From DASQPR01 sp035713725 (GTDB lineage: Bacteria; Actinomycetota; Actinomycetes; Mycobacteriales; Micromonosporaceae), in contig DASTMZ010000092.1 in the NCBI GenBank assembly GCA_035713725.1, forward strand, positions 1-7,793: a stretch of DNA of 7,793 bases. The letters run 5' to 3'. The notes under the pieces are model-generated. The model saw only the letters and a program-made list of their open reading frames with translations. It had not been told where the DNA came from and searched no databases. This document shows positions 5,335 through 7,793 of this stretch, piece by piece. Made by a program: the position numbers and the translations under genes. Position 1 is the first letter of the stretch. Each line of letters starts with the position of its first letter.

Positions 5335-5874
5335 ATGAATACGCTCACCGACGACCGCAGTGGCGAGACACCGACGAATCCTGCTCCCATACCGAACTTC
5401 GGCGACACGACATCGACCGGGCGCAAGCTCGCGATCATCTGCTCCAAGGGAAATCTGGACATGGCGTACCCCGGGCTCATCCTGGCCAGCGCCGCGCTCG
5501 GCGAGGGCGTGGAGACGCACCTGTTCTTCACGTTCTGGGGCTTCGACATCATCACCAAGTCGCGGATGAGCGATCTCAAGTTCACCATGCTCGGCAACAC
5601 CGCGACGCATATGCCGCAGGGCCTCGGAGGCTTGCCGGGGATGACCGCCATGGCGACGCACCAGATGCGCAAGCAGATCCACGACATCGGCGTACCAGCG
5701 GTGCCCGAACTTCTCGCGCAGATCGTCGACTCTGGTGGGCACCTGTGGGCGTGCCGGATGTCGGCGGACATGATGCACCTCACGGAGTCTGACCTCTACT
5801 GGCCGGTCGAGGGCATCATCAGCGCCGCCGATTTCATCGAAAAGACCGAAGGCGCTCAGATCATCTTCATTTGA
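5335..5874 (+). CDS. DsrE/DsrF-like family sulfur-transfer protein (DsrE2-type)
   Basis: 179-residue protein. After a Pro/Thr-rich N-terminal extension of about 28 residues comes KLAIICSKGNLDMAYPGLIL, then GEGVETHLFFTFWGFDII, the DsrE-like alpha/beta core. The middle (residues about 90-105, MPQGLGGLPGMTAMA) is Gly/Met-rich, and HLWACRMSADMM (136-147) holds the conserved Cys140 of the ACxMSxDxM motif. Cys36 (IICSKG) is a second candidate redox residue. DsrE-family proteins bind sulfur as Cys-persulfide or thiosulfonate and pass it to TusA- or DsrC-type partners; here a TusE/DsrC-family gene lies directly upstream (20 bases). The hydrophobic LFFTFWGF and Gly/Met segments could associate weakly with membrane, but I see no confident transmembrane helix. 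ATG 5335 is preceded by GAAAGG at 5321-5326; an ATG at 5330 is out of frame. No TusA is encoded in the window. Confidence 0.88.
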   Translation: MNTLTDDRSGETPTNPAPIPNFGDTTSTGRKLAIICSKGNLDMAYPGLILASAALGEGVETHLFFTFWGFDIITKSRMSDLKFTMLGNTATHMPQGLGGLPGMTAMATHQMRKQIHDIGVPAVPELLAQIVDSGGHLWACRMSADMMHLTESDLYWPVEGIISAADFIEKTEGAQIIFI

Positions 5875-5892
5875 CCACGCGAGGTGGCGACC

Positions 5893-6315
5893 ATGACTGA
5901 GCAGACGTACGCGCCCGCTCGTGCATTGAGCGTTCGGCACGGCGGTGGCGAGCGCTACGAGATCGCGATTCGTGATCACATCGTGGCGGTCGACCAACCC
6001 GTCGGTGACGGCGGTTCCGACACGGCCCCGACGCCCGTGGAGCTCTTCGTCGCCTCACTAGCTGGCTGCGTCGCGTTCTACGCTGGCCGGTACCTGACCC
6101 GACACGGTCTGCCCCGCGACGGGCTCGCCGTGATGGCCACTTACGCCATGGCGACGGACCGGCCGGCCCGTATCAGTGACGTTCTGCTGACGGTTCGCCC
6201 GCCGGATGCTTTACCGGCGCACCAGCGGGCGGGTCTTCGAGCCGTGATAGAGCACTGCACCGTGCACAACAGCCTGCAGGCGCCGCCGACGATCGCGATC
6301 GAGCTCGCCGGCTGA
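5893..6315 (+). CDS. OsmC/Ohr-family protein (YhfA-like thiol peroxidase)
   Basis: 140-residue protein with the OsmC fold. PTPVELFVASLAGCVAFYAGRYL contains the first conserved Cys (Cys59) in its usual ELxxxSLxGC helix, and HCTVHNSL near the C-terminus gives the second (Cys122, in the family's typical CPVHNTL-like motif). This pair reduces organic hydroperoxides and, in some members, persulfides. ATG 5893 is chosen over an in-frame GTG at 5884 because GAGGTGG (5881-5887) is well spaced for the ATG and overlaps the GTG. It begins 18 bases after the DsrE-like stop and closes the operon. In a sulfur-oxidising context it may clear peroxides or low-molecular-weight persulfides made by the flavoprotein. 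The reductant (dihydrolipoyl, mycothiol or other) cannot be told from sequence. Confidence 0.9.
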   Translation: MTEQTYAPARALSVRHGGGERYEIAIRDHIVAVDQPVGDGGSDTAPTPVELFVASLAGCVAFYAGRYLTRHGLPRDGLAVMATYAMATDRPARISDVLLTVRPPDALPAHQRAGLRAVIEHCTVHNSLQAPPTIAIELAG

Positions 6316-6326
6316 CGTCAGCCCGC

Positions 6327-6372
6327 GCTACCGAGGCCTGACAGGGACGCGGCAGTCTTGATGATCGGTAGC
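6327..6372. terminator. Inverted repeats in the convergent gap, possible weak terminator
   Basis: GCTACCGA (6327-6334) pairs with TCGGTAGC (6365-6372), a perfect 8-bp repeat but with a 30-base loop. A second 8-bp repeat, GGCCTGAC (6335-6342) with GTCAGGCC (6412-6419), overlaps it and runs over the stop codon of the gene on the opposite strand. There is no T tract. The site lies between convergent genes, where termination from both sides is expected, but the structure is not a textbook terminator. Confidence 0.3.
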
Positions 6373-6412
6373 CTCCGGGCCCCGAAGCGGCGCCGAGTGA
6401 CGGACGGGCACG

Positions 6413-7793
6413 TCAGGCCGGCTCGCGCAGCGAGCGCAGCGCTGCGTCGGGTTCGGCGCCGACCGCCGAGACCCGGAGCTTCACGTCGACCACCGCGACA
6501 CCGTCCGCACCGACGATGACCGGGTTCGCGTCCAACTCGGCGACCTCGGGTATGTCGTCGGCGAGGCGGCCGACCCGCAACAGCAGGTCTTCGACCGCCG
6601 CCGTATCCGTGGGTGGACTGCCACGGTATCCGGTCAACAGCGGTGCCCCGCGAAGGTTCCGCCACATCTGCGCGGCGTCGCGGTCGGTGACCGGCAGCAG
6701 CCGCAGCGTTCGGTCGCCGAGCAGTTCAGTGCGCACCCCACCGAGGCCGCACATGAGGACGGATCCGAACAGCGGATCGTGCACGATGCCGACGACGAGC
6801 TCGACCCCCGGCGTGGCCTGCGCCTGGATCAACACCCGAGGGCTACCGGTGGCGGCCACCACGTCGCGGTAGGCGGCGGCCACCGCGGCCGGCCCGGACA
6901 AACCGAGGCGTACGCCGCCGATGTCGCTCTTGTGGACCAGGTTCGGGTCGGCCGACTTGAGTACGACCGTCGTCGCCAGTTCGGCGGCCGCGGCGAGGGC
7001 GTCGGCCTCATTGCCGGCCTCGTGCTGAGCGACCACCGGAATCCCGTAGGCGGCAAGTAGATCGGCGGCGAACGTCGGAGATTGCCAGCCCCCGCCACGG
7101 GCTATCGCATCGCCGACCATGGTCCGGGCCCGTGCCACGTCGATCCCGTCGAGATCCGGTCGGTGTCCGAGTGGTTGAGCCCGCCAGGTCGCATAGCCGA
7201 CGGCACGCGCGAGCGCTCTGATCGCATGTTCCGGCAACGGATACACCGGTGCCTGACCGCTGCCGAGACTGGTCGGCGCCGCATCGACGCCGAGCAGGAC
7301 CACGGCGGCCGGAACCGCGACGTCATCAAGTGCCTCACCCACCGCCGCGATGATCCCCGGAACGTCGTTGGCCAGCGTGGCGCCGAACGCGACAACAATC
7401 GCGTCGACGTGTGGCGCGACCGCTCGGATCGCCGTACCCACGGCTTCTGGTGTCGCACCCGCGCCGAGGTCCACCGGATTGCTGACGGCGGCGGCAGCGG
7501 GCGCGGCGGCGCGGATAGCGTCCGCCACCTCCGATGGCAACGTGGGAACGGACAACCCGGCCGCGTCGGCGGCGTCCGCGCACAGCACGTTCACGCCGCC
7601 GGCGTTGCCCACGATGGCGACCCGTTCGCCGGCCGGCAGCGGTTGGTCGACCAGCATCCGGGCGGTGTCCACCAGATCGCCCAGCCCGTCGCACCGGATC
7701 ACGCCGGCCTGCGCGAACAACGCGTCAACGGTGGCGTCCGGCGCGGCGGCCGCGGCGGTGTGCGACGCCCCGGCACGCGCGCCGGCCAGCGTC
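6413..7793 (-). CDS. ADP-forming acyl/acetyl-CoA synthetase, C-terminal two thirds (partial)
   Basis: The frame is open through the right edge, so the 5' end and the N-terminal CoA-binding domain lie outside; about 459 residues are visible of a family usually near 700. The visible part opens with ARAGASHTAAAAAPDATVDA then LFAQAGVIRCD, matching the ARxxxSHTG...DxAFxQAGVIR segment of the succinyl-CoA-synthetase-like domain. The His there is expected to be the phosphorylated residue. Next come VGNAGGVNVLCADAADAAGL and PVDLGAGATPE, then an ATP-grasp domain: TVVLKSADPNLVHKSDIGGV, IQAQATPGVELVVGIVHDP, FGSVLMCGLGGV, and ELDANPVIV near the end. The enzyme interconverts acyl-CoA + ADP + Pi and acid + CoA + ATP, making ATP from acetyl-CoA under low oxygen or energy limitation. 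A protein-acetyltransferase (Pat) fusion is unlikely at this end because no GNAT domain follows the ATP-grasp domain, but an N-terminal one cannot be excluded. It is convergent with the sulfur operon. Confidence 0.92.
   Translation of the reverse strand, partial: TLAGARAGASHTAAAAAPDATVDALFAQAGVIRCDGLGDLVDTARMLVDQPLPAGERVAIVGNAGGVNVLCADAADAAGLSVPTLPSEVADAIRAAAPAAAAVSNPVDLGAGATPEAVGTAIRAVAPHVDAIVVAFGATLANDVPGIIAAVGEALDDVAVPAAVVLLGVDAAPTSLGSGQAPVYPLPEHAIRALARAVGYATWRAQPLGHRPDLDGIDVARARTMVGDAIARGGGWQSPTFAADLLAAYGIPVVAQHEAGNEADALAAAAELATTVVLKSADPNLVHKSDIGGVRLGLSGPAAVAAAYRDVVAATGSPRVLIQAQATPGVELVVGIVHDPLFGSVLMCGLGGVRTELLGDRTLRLLPVTDRDAAQMWRNLRGAPLLTGYRGSPPTDTAAVEDLLLRVGRLADDIPEVAELDANPVIVGADGVAVVDVKLRVSAVGAEPDAALRSLREPA

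Noticed and set aside
5317..5997. 226-codon minus-strand ORF
   Set aside because: Antisense to the DsrE- and OsmC-family genes, His/Arg/Asp-rich composition typical of a GC shadow, no motif.
6318..6665. Minus-strand ORF of 115 codons in the convergent gap
   Set aside because: It overlaps the end of the CoA synthetase in another frame, is Arg/Gly-rich and has no ribosome binding site.

Overview
This window is GC-rich, with strong G/C preference at third codon positions, GAGGAGG-type ribosome binding sites and a set of Actinomycetota-type proteins: a kelch lipoprotein, an HspX/Acr-like small heat shock protein, a single-domain Usp and a DrrA-type ABC remnant. I read it as chromosomal DNA of a high-GC actinobacterium. 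I cannot fix the genus from sequence alone.

Layout. (1) 9-1202, minus strand: a secreted, probably lipid-anchored protein with seven kelch-like repeats. (2) 1203-2213: about 1 kb with no confident gene. It holds a tRNA-like element on the minus strand (1620-1717) whose acceptor and T arm pair well but whose anticodon arm I cannot find, a partial DosR-like motif, and one doubtful ORF just ahead of the next gene. (3) 2214-2666, plus strand: a universal stress protein. (4) 2667-2947: remains of an ABC transporter ATPase. An N-proximal piece on the plus strand (frameshifted) abuts a C-proximal piece on the minus strand; the signature motif and Walker B part between them is gone. (5) 3028-3513, minus strand: an alpha-crystallin small heat shock protein. 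(6) 3514-3735: a divergent promoter region with a DosR-box-like palindrome and a GC-rich hairpin. (7) 3736-6315, plus strand: a tight four-gene operon of SQR-like flavoprotein, TusE/DsrC-family protein, DsrE-family protein and OsmC-family protein. (8) 6413 to the right edge, minus strand: the C-terminal two thirds of an ADP-forming acyl/acetyl-CoA synthetase, convergent with the operon.

How they may work together. The four-gene operon looks like a sulfide/persulfide handling module: a flavoprotein oxidises sulfide and passes electrons to quinone, two small cysteine proteins relay or store the sulfane sulfur, and an OsmC thiol peroxidase removes oxidised or persulfidated products. The flanking Usp, Hsp20 and CoA synthetase are typical of hypoxia or energy-limitation responses. 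A DosR-like motif between hsp20 and the operon raises the possibility of shared redox/hypoxia control. That link is inference. The individual family assignments of the main genes are well supported by motifs.
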